In this document: one piece after another, positions 22,219 through 33,574 of the stretch
How the letters are laid out: every line of letters starts with the position of its first letter
Numbering within the stretch: position 1 is the stretch's first letter
Source of the DNA: Phytophthora hibernalis
Lineage: Eukaryota > Oomycota > Peronosporomycetes > Peronosporales > Peronosporaceae
Assembly (NCBI GenBank): GCA_012656075.1
Contig: JAAKBF010000028.1
Coordinates: forward strand, 402,788 to 466,787
DNA: 64,000 nucleotides
Direction of reading: 5' to 3'
The notes under the pieces: model-generated
The model's input: the letters and a program-made list of their open reading frames with translations, nothing else
Database searches by the model: none
Told to the model about the DNA's origin: nothing
Made by a program: the position numbers and the translations under genes

Positions 22219-22770
22219 ATGACCGGCGAGGTGATGTACAAGATATTGTCGACATTATTTTCTGCCGAGTCCAGCATTGCAATCGTTGACTCCTCTACCC
22301 CGGCTGTCGTCGTTTACGGAAAAATAAGCGCCTCCAATGAAAACATCCGAAACATTCTTTCTGGATTTACCAATGAGAAGGTCCTGATTCCAGTGAATTG
22401 CATCGTAAATCATTCGTGCTCGATCTCCATGGACCTAGAGGGCGGACCTGTGTACGTCTATGATTCGAGTTCTTCGTCGTACCTGGTCGGGGTTCGTGCT
22501 GTAGCGCAGAAGATGATACATTTGCTACCCAGTCAAGCCCAAAAGGATTTCGCGTTCGGAATTTCGAATCAGGACTCGGCATCCAGACCGACAGCTACAA
22601 TTATGGCATCTACGTCTTACTCTCTCTAGATTTTTTGAGGTGCGGAATCGCTAGGACACTTGGGCAAGAAAATCTTGCAATACACGCGATACAGCTACCT
22701 GTGTATGTGCACGTAGATTTGACAAAACGGAGTTCCACGTCTAACTTTCAATACATCTCGTTCTACTAAC
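22219..22770 (+). pseudogene. Ulp1-like protease domain with lost catalytic cysteine
   Basis: The frame at 22219 (MTGEVMYKILSTLFSAESSI, EKVLIPVNCIVNHSCSISMDLEGGPVYVYDSSSSSYL) matches a Ulp1 domain around its His and Asp. After a shift near 22552 it continues as GLGIQTDSYNYGIYVLLSLD. In active relatives the motif is Q-x-D-x-x-N-C-G; here the Cys codon is TAT (22602-22604). The residue after His is Ser where Trp is usual. It is related in type but not identical to the protease in the MULE at 6383. Its N-terminal part is missing, perhaps displaced by the insertions at 19.4-22.1 kb. Confidence 0.7.
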
Positions 22771-24237
22771 ATACTTGTCTGTACAAACTGACGTCGTGCT
22801 CAATTGTGATGTACTCAAGTACACGTAGTGAACTTAATGATATGCTGTACACATGTAGTGGCAGATCAACTCCGACTGTGCCAGATACAGAGGACCCACC
22901 CCCACCCCCTTCAGGTGATCCACATATACGTATACACTCTAAGGCTGGCTCTATTCATTGGGTGTCACTCGTGCGTATGTTGGCGCGTATTGGTCTCATA
23001 TGGTTATTTTAGTGCTCAGTACCGATTCCTCGTCACAGGCTTCTCAGCTGAGCGCAGTAGCAAGTGCCTAAGTAAATAGAGCCTGGGAGTAACCTGTGAG
23101 ATAACCGCTGCGGGTTCACTTCATTCACATTTGATTGGATATAAATATTTTGAATGTAACTCCTGAATCTCTGCGGCTTTAGTAGGAGGAATTAAGCGCA
23201 GGTCCAATATTAAGCGAAGGATCGGGCAAGCCAACTAGCTCAATGTTGTATAGTAATGGTGTATAGTCGTGCTGTTTTTGCTGAAGGAGTATTGTATCCA
23301 GTAGGCTGTGTTGTACTTCATCTTTCAAGACACACCCTTTGCAAAACCGTGAACCAAAGGTCAAACGTTTCACGAGTTGGCTCATGAAATGGCACGAAAC
23401 CACCCGCGAACCCATAAAAATCAGTAGTTAGCCGCGGAAGGCGGGCCTCATTGGCTGTAAAACGTCCTTCCAAACAGCCGAGCGCAGCGAAGCCCCCTCA
23501 TGGGCCAAATAAAACACTGCCACACTGACTACGATCGGTAGCACGATCCCGACCATATCCGGTCTTCCCAATGGCTGAATGGCAAACATTTCTGTAGGAG
23601 AACAAAACAAACCGATTGGTCAATAACCGCAAGGCCGCCCCTCTGTGATTACACTAATTACAAAAACATAACAAAACCTGGCGTGGGGATCACAAATCGG
23701 GCGCGGTAGCAAGTGCTTTTTGTATAATCTTTCTGGCCTGGGTCATGCCATTTAGACGATGCTGGTGCCTGGTATGGGCAAGCAAGACCACAGCTGGCAC
23801 TGTGCATGATATATATCGGCACTATGATACAACACGCTCTACGCGGCTCAAGTTTACTCTGTTTACTGTACTCGCGGTCGTTGGGGCATGTTGGTGGTCA
23901 ATTATTTTACAATATTTAAGCAACACCCCGTATACTATACATTATGTGCGGTTGTGTGCGGTACGTTGTACCAAATTATACCTAGAGTACGGTTGTGCGC
24001 GATTGACTATACCCCGTTTACAGGACAGTGCGGTACACTACATACAATGGACACTCTATGTAGATGGGCGCTGTATTCACTATACACCGACATACTATAC
24101 ACTATGCACTCACACGCTATACTGTATACAGTGGCAACTTATACATTGTATTGGCACAGCAAAGGCTTCTCGCTGTAAAACTATAGGAACTTGATGTGTG
24201 CTATATTATGTTGGTGTGGTGTACATGTAATCTCACA
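22771..24237. other. Intergenic, no gene seen
   Basis: Only short, compositionally odd open frames occur. Positions about 23880-24160 are a low-complexity tract rich in TATAC, GTAC and ACACTATAC words. A hydrophobic 60-codon frame on the minus strand at 23428-23610 (VGIVLPIVVSVAVFYLAHEG) is too short and isolated to call. Confidence 0.4.
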
Positions 24238-24426
24238 TACCGAATTCCCTATGTCAAGACATACTCTATGTCAAGGAATACAGCAACATTTCAACCAATA
24301 GACAGTCAGATCGGGTTCACTTCTCAGACATGCACCATCTTTTCAACCAATAGACAGCCCAATTTGTCCTACCGCACGTCTCTAGACCTCACATTGAGTA
24401 TATTCCTTGACATAGGGAATTCGGTA
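24238..24426. mobile_element. Small MITE with 19-bp perfect ends and TA duplication
   Basis: TA at 24238-24239 is followed by CCGAATTCCCTATGTCAAG, whose exact reverse complement is at 24406-24424, followed by TA (24425-24426). Inside are direct copies of TCAACCAATAGACAG (about 24292 and 24345) and a second CTATGTCAAGG. The termini resemble those of the MITE at 10844 (CCG[T/A]ATTCCC), so the two may share a mobilising transposase. Confidence 0.85.
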
Positions 24427-24494
24427 GCCGAATTGTAAAGGTGCACGATCCACACCTGTGGGTCCTGTAGCGCCGAATACGGTCCGTAAATGGC

Positions 24495-24605
24495 AGGTAG
24501 ACGATATGTAAAGACGATTGTTGACGATATATAGCGAAGAGACGATAGTATCAGAGACGATATGAAGTATGAGAGACGATTGTATGAGAGAGATGCAGAA
24601 AGAGG
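24495..24605. repeat. Degenerate GACGAT-rich purine tract
   Basis: The word (A)GACGAT recurs about eight times in 110 bp with irregular spacing (ACGATATGTAAAGACGATTG and similar). No coding frame is evident. Confidence 0.55.
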
Positions 24606-25006
24606 CGATAGGTAGAGCGATTGAAAGAGAGAATCGACATAGGTGTAGTCATCACGCCCAGCAGCCGGCAGGCGGAGAAAGTGGGTGCTCTTGTTGGATG
24701 CCAATTTCAAAACGACAAGCACTATTACGTACAACACGAACTCGAACCACAAATAGTTGTTTGCCTTGCCTAGCTACCGATTGGGTCACAGGTCGATATA
24801 GGCGGCCTGGGAGAAGTGAAGATAAGACAATTACATGTATCTATCGAACGATTACACTGGTACACCTGACACACTTTGTCGACATTTGGCTTCACGGAAT
24901 AATGGGCTTGTTCGCTGGAAACATGTTTCCTATATTTGGTAGATGGAAATACATGTATAGTACATGTTTCCACGTGTATACCAAGAAACAATATACCACT
25001 ACCAGC

Positions 25007-25035
25007 GCACCCTAGTTACAATGTAGCTAGGGTGC
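25007..25035. repeat. Near-perfect 29-nt palindrome
   Basis: GCACCCTAG, TTACAATGTAG and CTAGGGTGC form a palindrome broken only at single central positions. It may be fused ends of a small transposon or a cruciform site. Confidence 0.6.
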
Positions 25036-25069
25036 ACATGTCATGTGAGCTACTTAGCTGGATAATCGT

Positions 25070-25380
25070 CCAATGCAATATGCAGGCGGAAACCTTGGAG
25101 CCGTGCAGTGGTTCCATCTCAACACATTTGAAGGCTGCACGACTACTGCGGCAGCGGCCAGTGGCCACCTCGAGGTGGTGAAATGGCTTCGTCCCCACCG
25201 GAGGGCTGTACCGCCAGAGCGATGAACGGTGCAGCAATGTCAGGACGTTTGCGAGTCGTTGAATGGATTGTTGCTCATCAAAACAGAAGGCTGTACAGCA
25301 GAGGCGATGGATAGCGCAGTACGTGCAGTGACTCTACCGTAACAGAGTCGAAGGTTGCACTGCTCGAGCGATAAATGGAG
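25070..25380 (+). pseudogene. Ankyrin-repeat pseudogene fragment
   Basis: Plus-strand frames read GGNLGAVQWF, EGCTTTAAASGHLEVVKWL and TEGCTAEAMDSAV, the same ankyrin-like 28-35-residue unit used by the gene at 29418-30616. Frames shift near 25195 and stops occur, so it is a short relic of the same oomycete ankyrin family. Confidence 0.7.
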
Positions 25381-26083
25381 GTCAGACAAGCATACACGTC
25401 GACATAAAAGGCAATGGCAGATCTTGGCGTCTTGGGGCCGACTCCACATCAGGAGTACGGCAGCACGACCCAGCCAAGCAATACCGGCCGCATCATCCTG
25501 CCCGTTTCTGGATAATTCGTTTACGTGGTTGCTGACTGCAGCCATATAAACTACAGTCGCGGCCCGTGTACTGTACATACCAGCAGGACTGTGCGACAAG
25601 TATTAATAAGAGTTGACCCTCTCCTTCACCTCAATGAGCGTCACATCCTTAGCGGTATCTACAAAGGATGATAATAGCTCGTACTCCAATGGAAGACTGC
25701 TCAGTAGCACCACAAGCTGCCGTGCCTCGTCGGTCTGCAACGCGCGCCATGCACGTTTGGGTCACACTGCGTGACTTCTACAACCGTACCGTGTTGCTAT
25801 GACATGACGTCTGCATGAGTTCAAAATGGAGAACGGTTCTACAATAGCGAAGCATCCGGACCAGGACCCCGCAAATGGGTATGGACTATTGATGGAGCGT
25901 CCAAATCTTGGTTCCATCCATTATGGGTCCATAGTACATCATGTAAGCCCCCATGTAGTATATCGATGTCTTTACTGGTGCTCACTAACTGTCTACCCAA
26001 TTGCATTTTGTTCGTATAGCGGCGGCTGGCGCTTTCGTTTTCTGGTTTCGCTTCTGGCCATCATCACGCGTGCAACGATGACT
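25381..26083. other. Intergenic, no gene seen
   Basis: No supported coding region between the ankyrin relic and the hAT transposase end. A 110-codon plus frame (25826-26158) runs into the antisense of the transposase and has no motif. Confidence 0.4.
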
Positions 26084-27653
26084 TCATCCTACAACGAGCC
26101 GTTGAAGCGCAGAAACAGCACAAGCTCCAAGTTCGCTGACAGCATACCTTGTCGATGATCGCTGTAAACAGCGCCCAGCTCGAGAAGACAGTCGTTCTAC
26201 GTCGTCTGACGTGGTTAGGATCCACGCTAAGTCCATGTATTTGGACTCGCATACTGCTGGCATCTCTTTGAGAGCAGTTTTCGCGAAGCTCATCTTCTTC
26301 TTCCAATGGTTGTTGATCACCAGGGAGCTGATAACTGGGCGTTCGAAGTTTGCTAAAGCTCGCTTCTCTGCTGGCGTAAGGTTAGCTTCTTGTCCGCATT
26401 GAACCTTGACGATCCCGTTTTCAAACGCTGCAGAAGTCACTACATTTGTCGTGGTAGACAGGTGCTTAGAGCAAGTACCTTCGTCTTCGAATGTCTCCAA
26501 TAGCTTGTCAAACAGTACGCGTACGTCGCTTAGTCAATACACCATTAGAATGCTGCAGTTCCATGTTGACGGATTGAAACTTCCCCAGTTCTTCCACCAA
26601 GGACTTGATGCTCATTTTCTCGCGAGGCGTTGGCAGCAGTGCGGTTAAATCAGCGTTCATGTCGTAGAGATGATCGGCAAGCTTGATATACCTGTTGATC
26701 ATGAGATACGAACTTGACCAACGTGTCGCGTTCTTTATCACTGGCATGGAGCATTCCATCTTCCGCAGCACGGCCTTCTGCTTCGAAGTACGTAAGTGGC
26801 GCGTTAAAGCTGCCACTTTCCCCACTTCCTTCTTATACAGAGCCAGGTGAGCCGGCACCGCGAGGTTTAGCCTGACTGAAGCATCGGATCAGCGGCCGAT
26901 CAAGCTTGCGACTGATACTTCCGTTGACGCTGACATTATCCCCAACTAAAAAGCATAGCTGGCTTTTGTCGAGCTCGTAGGTGTCAAGTGCTTTGTCAAA
27001 ACTCTCGATGATGGCATCAGCATCGAACATCTCCTTCGCCACATCGAAGTGTTTCGGGTCGATAGGTTGAAAGCTCAGTAAGAACCGTCGGCGTGTCGAT
27101 GGTGGGCTCTCATCGTCCGTTGATGCTGCGAGCTGCGTGCAGCTGCTGAAGCTGGTAACGGAAGGATAGCTAGCACTGCTATGAAGTGGTAGCCATTGGG
27201 AGACCAAGCGTCGAACGCTAATCCAATCTTCTGCCCCTTCAGCTTCGCGATGATAGAGTCACGCATGTCAACTGACAGGTGTTCCATGTTCAGCATCAGT
27301 GTCTTTGTTGAGATGTCGTAAAGCTTGGTGTTCTTGCGTACGAGGGCGTGCTCGCAGAAGCTCAACTCACGGTTCTCAATCACTGTCCACTCAATCCAAT
27401 CATGAATTTACCGCTCTGCAGCATCCACTTTGACGAACACACAGGTACTAACTCCTTCACGCTGAAGCTGACAGACGGACTCGTCGGTTGTATCCCGTTC
27501 ATGTTTGCGGAGAAGATGATCGACGAGGTTGGTGTAACCTTTCTTTAGCGGCTGGGTGGACGTGCCTGAGCACAACTTGCACTTCCAGCTTGAGGGTGTC
27601 TGCTATTCAAATAGCGCATGAATGGCGTCTTTGTTCGACGCACAAAACGACAT
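26084..27653 (-). pseudogene. hAT-family transposase (decayed)
   Basis: The start at 27653 (MSFCASNKDAIHALFE) leads to a BED-type zinc finger (WKCKLC...NLVDHLLRKH). The catalytic region has KGQKIGLAFDAWSPNGYHFIAV, then LCFLVGDNVSVNGSISRKL and NATRWSSSYLMINRYIKL. The C-terminal dimerisation block is YMDLAWILTTSDDVERLSSRA near 26230. In-frame stops at about 27606 (TAG) and 27406 (TAA) and shifts near 27190, 26850 and 26500 break it. Terminal repeats and an 8-bp target duplication were not found by eye. Confidence 0.8.
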
Positions 27654-27805
27654 GGACACGCTGGTGTGGTAGGCTTTTGTGGGGCTCAATTCCTGCTGAG
27701 TGAAAACTCGAATGATCCAAGCTGCGGCAAGACACCGCTCCAAGACGATTTGAATGTATGGCTGTGAGGGATTATGAGGTTGCTACAGACTTGGTACTAT
27801 GGGGT

Positions 27806-28135
27806 CTATCCATTTTGGCGGCGTTTATCCATTATGGCAATACCATTTGTTTTTGCGGACCCCTGATCCGTACGCTTTCGACGAACTGGCCGTCGGACTG
27901 CAGACGCTGGGAGAGCCTGTTTATATTTTGGTCTGGTGCATAGCTCCACGCCTTGAGCGATGACCCCGAGCGTCTTTGCGTCACTAACGAGCCACGCTTC
28001 AGTGGCCTCGTTCTCGGGCTTAATGGCATTCACATACGCGAGTAGTCTCTTGCGGGCCAGAGTCATTCGCATGTTATACTCCCAGTGAAAGTAGTTCCCA
28101 ATCCTAAGGAGGACTTCGGTGCGCTTGGTTGCCAT
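27806..28135 (-). pseudogene. Ty1/copia gag fragment
   Basis: MATKRTEVLLRIGNYFHWEY begins a copia gag of the kind common in oomycetes, followed by NMRMTLARKRLLAYV and EAWLVSDAKTLGVIAQGVEL. The frame loses similarity after about 27930 and no pol follows. It is a 5' fragment only. Confidence 0.6.
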
Positions 28136-29417
28136 GTCTTGAGCGTTCAGGTGGAGCGTTCAATCAGGGTAGTCGTTACGGCCGTTAACCTGTTATGTGA
28201 TGTGTTGCTTGGAAGGCAAATGCGGAAGTGATTTGATTAGTTTCTACATATCTTTCCTTCTTTCTGCCTTGGCCTCGATCTCAATCAGCCACATGCATTG
28301 ACCAATGACATTGCAGTAACCGTTCCCCACGGACCCAATGTAATTTGCGAACTGTGCCTCAGCGGGGCACATATGCTCAACAATTCTGGTAAGCTTACTC
28401 TTTTTTGAAACAATATAGATATTCGTGACCGATATAGTAGAGTACTATACTATAAGACACTCGTTACGTAGACCAACTATATGGACATAAAACCAACTAT
28501 CCTGCAACTTAAGCACCTCTTACAGCAACTGTACCCCGACCCCTAAACCTCCCTCGGGGAGGTTTCTCGGGGAGTGGCGTGGCAAATGTCGAGGTATAGC
28601 ACACCGTGCGAATACTACGCTTCGCACGTCGATGCTAAACCTCTCTGGCCAATCCCGACGTTTGACCCTAGTCTTGCAGCGCTGCGCTTGATCTCGCCGG
28701 CCGAAGCCGGCGACTTTGGTTGCTTTTCAGGTACTACCGGTAGGTCTACGTAAGCACTTTCATACTATAATACCCGAAAAGATTACCTGACCTGCGCGTC
28801 AATCCCCTAATATTTAAAAATCCTCGATGATATTTTAATATTATGGTACTCTTTTCTTTTGAAAGAATATAGATATTATCGTACAGTACTACCAAAATAT
28901 TTCAGCAAGACCGACAACAGGATAATGAGCTTGACACCAAGTTTATTGAGTGGCTCAACGCAAGAATTGAGAGTAGCGATGCCGCCAAACAGTTGGTATC
29001 TGTTGGAAAGACGAAAGAGGAAGCTGATGATATTGCAGCACGATTCCGCGATTTGAAAGCTATGAAGGTTTACTCATATGCAAAGTCTTCCAGGACCGAA
29101 CCGGTAACCTCGACATATACACGTCTGCCAGCTCAAACTACATTGTACTACTACATGTATTTAATACATGTATTAATATATACTACGTAATAACCTTCTT
29201 ACAGCTCGACTCTTGTTCAATTGACTGTTAGCGTCAGTGATGATTGGAGTCTCACGAAAATTGAGGTGTGGGGGTTGTAGCAGAATTTGATTTTGTTGTT
29301 CGGGGTCTGCACAACAGCACAGCTTTTGTCGTGAGTGTTTGTTTTGCAACAGTAGTGTGCATTGTAATAATAAGCTTAACATGAATTTACGCAAGCCTAT
29401 GAGACTACAGTCCCCTT
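28136..29417. other. Intergenic with hairpins and an orphan coding-like stretch
   Basis: Two good hairpins occur: AACCTCC/GGAGGTT at about 28545-28564, and an 8-bp GC stem around loop CGAA at 28694-28713. At about 28895-29110 one plus frame reads like protein (DTKFIEWLNARIESSDAAKQ, KTKEEADDIAARFRDLKAMK) without start or recognisable family. TACATGTA words cluster near 29150-29175. Confidence 0.4.
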
Positions 29418-30616
29418 CTACCGCAGCCTCAAGAGACTTAAACCGAAGACGAAGAACGACCACATATCCAGACAAGTTTGACGCAACCAGTCCGCGAACT
29501 CGAAGTGTCCGTTTGCAACTGCATTTACCACTGCCGCATGAGTAAATCCCCTGTGCGATGACTGTGTAGCCATTGAACAATCTGTAAATGCCCCGCACTC
29601 GCCGCATTGTCCATTGTCCATTGTCTGGCTACTTCAGCCTACGTCCGTATAGCCACTTCACCACATCGAAAATCCATTCTTCGCTGCCGAATCCATCGCA
29701 AACTGTGTGCATCCTTCGCGCCTGCTAACGTCCAGCCATTTCACAGTCTCCAGATGTCCATTAGCTGCTGCCAGGTCCATCGCGTCGGTAGTGCAGCCCT
29801 CCGCGCGGTTTTTATGCAGAAATTGCACAATTTCAAGATGGCCGTTGCCTGCGGCGCGGTTCATCGCTTGCTTTGTGCACCATGCGTGCTGCTCATGTAG
29901 CCACCGGATCATCTCTAAATGACCATTTGCAGCTGCGTTATCCATGCGAAGATTCTTGGCCGCCACGTCCTCTGGAAAAGTCTTGATCATCCAATTGACT
30001 GCATCCACGAAACCGTGATCCACCGCTCGCATCAGTCCTTCGTACGTCAAGTGGTCACCCCGTTCAGCATGCAGCCACTGCATCATCTCGAGATTTCCAT
30101 GTCTCGCTGCCTCGTCAATCAGGAACACGTCGTCAGGCGGTGGTGCCGTGCATTCATTCAAGAACTTGGCCACTTCCAAGCGGTTAAAGGCCACTGCGTT
30201 ATACATCTCGTCGCCACCCCAATACACGTGGTCATGGTGCACAAAAGCCATCGCAGCACCGACAGGTGGCCGTTCCTGGCAGCGTCTGCCACTGCACTCG
30301 AAGGCACTTGACCGTTGGGGAATCGCTGAACCAGCCACTGCACCACCTCCAGGAACCCAAAAGTCATGGCTTTGGACACACTTACTTTAAATTCCTGCTG
30401 CATTTTCTCCCTGTTGTCTTCATTGCCATCGACGGAGGCGTCGAGTTGGGCTGCGACCCGATCGAGAAGTCGCACGGATCCGAATTGGACGGCGTTCAGG
30501 ATGGTCCAATTGGGTGATGGGTCCAAATACGCATTTAAGCTGAGCACGACGTGGCTTAATGCTGCAATGGACGGACATGAGCGACATACGACGGATACGC
30601 TGGTCAAGGTGAACAT
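29418..30616 (-). CDS. Ankyrin-repeat protein, oomycete type
   Basis: The start at 30616 opens a helical N-terminal part (LDPSPNWTILNAVQFGSVRL), then a run of ankyrin-like units: AARNGHLSVLRWL, NRLEVAKFLNEC, AARHGNLEMMQWLHAERGD, AANGHLEMIRWLHEQHA, AAGNGHLEIVQFLHKNRAEG, AAANGHLETVKWLDVSRREG, SAGHLQIVQWLHSHRTGD, AVANGHFEFADWL. At least eight units are present. Shifts near 30235, 29660, 29590 and 29540 break the frame, each consistent with a one-base loss. Such proteins are protein-binding scaffolds; the family is very large in oomycetes, and the partner is unknown. The remnant at 25070 is a relative. Confidence 0.75.
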
Positions 30617-31462
30617 TGCTCTCGAGGATTGCGATTGACTGCTGATAATGGAGACTGAGGCACGCTCTCTCAGCGGTGATTGGCTCGAACCAGGCTTCGA
30701 ACTTATACCGGTAACTGGATAAAATGGCTACACTTAAAGCGATCTTCAAGAGTTGTTCTGGTCTGCAGAATGATCAACAGGTTCTCACTACCACGTGGTA
30801 TTGCCCGTATTTATACATTGAGCAAATGCTGATTGGCGGTGTCTTTAGGCCATTTTCGGTCGAATATTTGAGATGACTAAGCATTTGGAACGCTCGACAT
30901 GCAGTGCTCGCCATAAGGATAGCACACCCCATCAATCCAGGATTATTTTGGCCAATCGTGCGAGTTGTAAGCACAAAGGCTGACCAATTATAGCGCTTTT
31001 CAGTGGATACAGTCTGTAATTTTTGGTCGCGATCGGAGCAATATTGAAAGACTTTTAATACAAGGGTAAGGATAGCACCGTGGAAATGTAGGAGCTGTAG
31101 CAGGTCGCCTCAACGGTCGGTGAAAGGTTTGAGGGTTTAAACTGAATACGATCCGGATATTCCGTGTTCTTTGCTAAGCAAAGTTTGCTCCATCAAGGTC
31201 GATTTTCTTAACCCTGGGCCAGTGGCTGAAATGTGCAGTGGCAAATTCCTGTACTATACGTGTACATGTAACAGAGACCCAAGCAGTTTTATTCTAGTTT
31301 CGATGCGGGCAGCAACCTTGCTGCATGAATAAACTCGACTCCGCGACACCAGCATAATTTCATAAATCCCTATCCCTATCCTATTTTACATTTACGTCTG
31401 GCACACCAATATATTCTGTATACCTCCGCCAGCCATTTATTATCCATCTTTCCGCCCTCACC
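30617..31462. other. Intergenic; divergent promoter region of ankyrin gene and LysRS
   Basis: The two flanking genes point away from each other, so both promoters should lie in these 846 bp. No TATA box or clear initiator was recognised. The last 20 bases before the LysRS start are C/T-rich. Confidence 0.4.
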
Positions 31463-33410
31463 ATGAGCAGCACAGACGTGACACCCGCCACGGCGGAGGC
31501 CCCGCGGCAATCAGCAAGAACGAGCTCAAGCGCCGACTCAAGGCGGAGAAGGCGGCCAAGGCCAAGGCTGAAAAGGCCGCCAAGAAGGCTGCAGAGGCCG
31601 CCGCGCAGCCCAAGAAAAAGGCCACCGCCTCCGCTTCCCCTGACGACGAGGAACTGGACCCCACCGCCTACTTCGCCAACCGTGAGAAGATGCTCGTGGA
31701 GCTGGAGAAGCAGGGCGTCAACCCCTACCCGCACAAGTTCGAGGTGACCACTTCCGGAGTTCCACGACAAGTTCCGCGACTGCGAGGCCGGCAGCCACTC
31801 GACGGACGTGGTGGTGACTGTGGCTGGCCGTCTGCACAGCAAACGCGCGTCCGGCGCCAAGTTGGTCTTCTACGACCTGCGCGCGGACGGCAAGCTGCAG
31901 ATCATGTCGGACGTGGGCACGTACGAGAGCTCCGAGACCTTCACCCAGATCCACAGCATCCTGCGTCGTGGAGACATCGTGGGCGTCAAGGGCCACCCCG
32001 GCAAGTCCAAGAAGGGCGAGCTGTCCATCTTCCCTCAACAGCTGGTGCTGCTGTCTCCTTGCATGCACATGCTGCCCAAGAGCCACGCGGGTCTGACGCT
32101 GCAGCAGGACACGCGCTACCGTCAACGCTACTTGGATCTCATCATGAACGACGACACGCGCGGCGTGTTCCAGACGCGAGCCAAGATCATCAACTTCATC
32201 CGCAGGTTCTTGGACGATCAGCACTTTCTGGAGGTCGAGACCCTATGATGAACATGATTGTGGGAGGAGCCACGGCCAAACCTTTTGTGACGTACCACAA
32301 CGACCTGCACATGAACTTGTTCATGCGCGTGGCGCCCGAGTTGTACCTGAAGCAGCTGGTGATTGGCGGCCTGGACCGCGTCTACGAGATCGGACGTCAG
32401 TTCCGTAATGAAGGAATTGACCTGACGCACAACCCCGAGTTCACGAGCTGCGAGTTCTACATGGCGTACGCCGACTACAACGACCTCATGAGTCTCACAG
32501 AGAAGCTCTTCTCTGAGATGGTCAAGGAGATCACGGGCAGCTACTCCATCACCATCCAGAAGGAGGTCGGCGAGGAGCCCGTGACCATCGACTTCACGCC
32601 CCCGTTCAAGCGTGTGAGCATGGTCTCGGCGGTGGAGGAGGCCACGGGCGTCACGATCCCGATCGACGACCCGGACAAGTGCCTGCGTGCTGGGCAGCTC
32701 GTGACCAAGTACGAGCTAGAGTGCGCTGCCCCGCGTTCGATCGCCCGTCTGCTTGACAAGCTCGTCGGTCATTTCATTGAGGACAACAAGGCCAACTGGA
32801 CCAAGCCGTTCTTCATCATGGACCAGCCGTGTACAACTCACCACTGGCCAAGTACCACCGCTCGAAGGCGGGCCTCACGGAACGTTTCGAGCTCTTCCTG
32901 GCTGGCGCAGAGATTTGCAATGCCTACACGGAGCTGAACAACCCCAAGGTGCAGCGCGAACGTTTCATCGAGCAGATGGAGCAGGCTGCCGCCGGTGATG
33001 ACGAGGCCCAGCCGCACGACGAGTCCTTCTGCACGGCTATGGAGTACGGCCTTCCGCCCACCGCTGGCTGGGGCTGCGGCGTCGACCGCATGACCATGTT
33101 CCTTTCCAACCGCTTCAACATCAAGGAGGTGCTGCTTTTCCCAGCCATGAAGCCGGATGAGCAGGCCGCCCCGGCCGCTTCGGCTAGTGGATCAACCGCG
33201 CTGATCTCCACCACGGGATCTGTTGCTTTGGACATGCTGGAGAAGCGTCTTGCTGGTTCCACGTTCGTGAACGGCTCGTCCCCTTCGAATGACGATACTC
33301 AGGTGTTCGAACGTGAAGGTTGTGGGCGACGACATCCTCAAGAAGTACCCGAACGTCCAGAAGTGGCTGGATTTCGTATCTGCTTTAACGAACTACGTGC
33401 CAAGTGGTAG
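31463..33410 (+). CDS. Lysyl-tRNA synthetase, class II, cytosolic type
   Basis: Charges tRNA-Lys with lysine. The start MSSTDVTPATAEAP leads into a Lys/Ala-rich basic N-terminal arm, as in eukaryotic LysRS, followed by the OB-fold anticodon-binding domain (VVVTVAGRLHSKRASGAKLV, DIVGVKGHPGKSKKGELSI). The class II core has VGGATAKPFVTYHND, motif 2 FRNEGIDLTHNPEFTSCEFY, SPLAKYHRSKAGLTERFELF and motif 3 LPPTAGWGCGVDRMTMFL. After the usual end (LLFPAMKPDE) there is an extra tail of about 85 residues ending YVPKW, resembling a GST-C-type helical module. Shifts near 31505, 31755, 32247, 32830, 33315 and 33398 are needed, nearly all single missing bases. No intron is seen. Confidence 0.93.
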
Positions 33411-33574
33411 ATCGACCAAAAGGAGAGAACAAAGGGGAAGAAGGACCGCAGAGCAAACGCATCGTCGTCTGCGTCCGTCCTGCTCGATGCCCACATGCTA
33501 GGCTAGAGGTTTTACTCGTGTGCCGCTTATGGCTGCAGCCTCTGTTGTGCTAGTAAAATATATGGATGCACTTG

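Noticed and set aside
23428..23610. 60-codon hydrophobic minus-strand ORF
   Set aside because: Too short and isolated; one membrane-like stretch is not enough to call a gene.
28694..28713. Perfect 8-bp GC stem with CGAA loop as an RNA gene or bacterial-type terminator
   Set aside because: No adjoining gene or U-tract and no larger RNA fold; noted only as a hairpin.
31381..31860. 159-codon minus-strand Leu/Gly-rich ORF at the LysRS start
   Set aside because: Antisense of the LysRS Lys/Ala-rich arm and OB fold; composition is that of a complement of a GC-rich gene.
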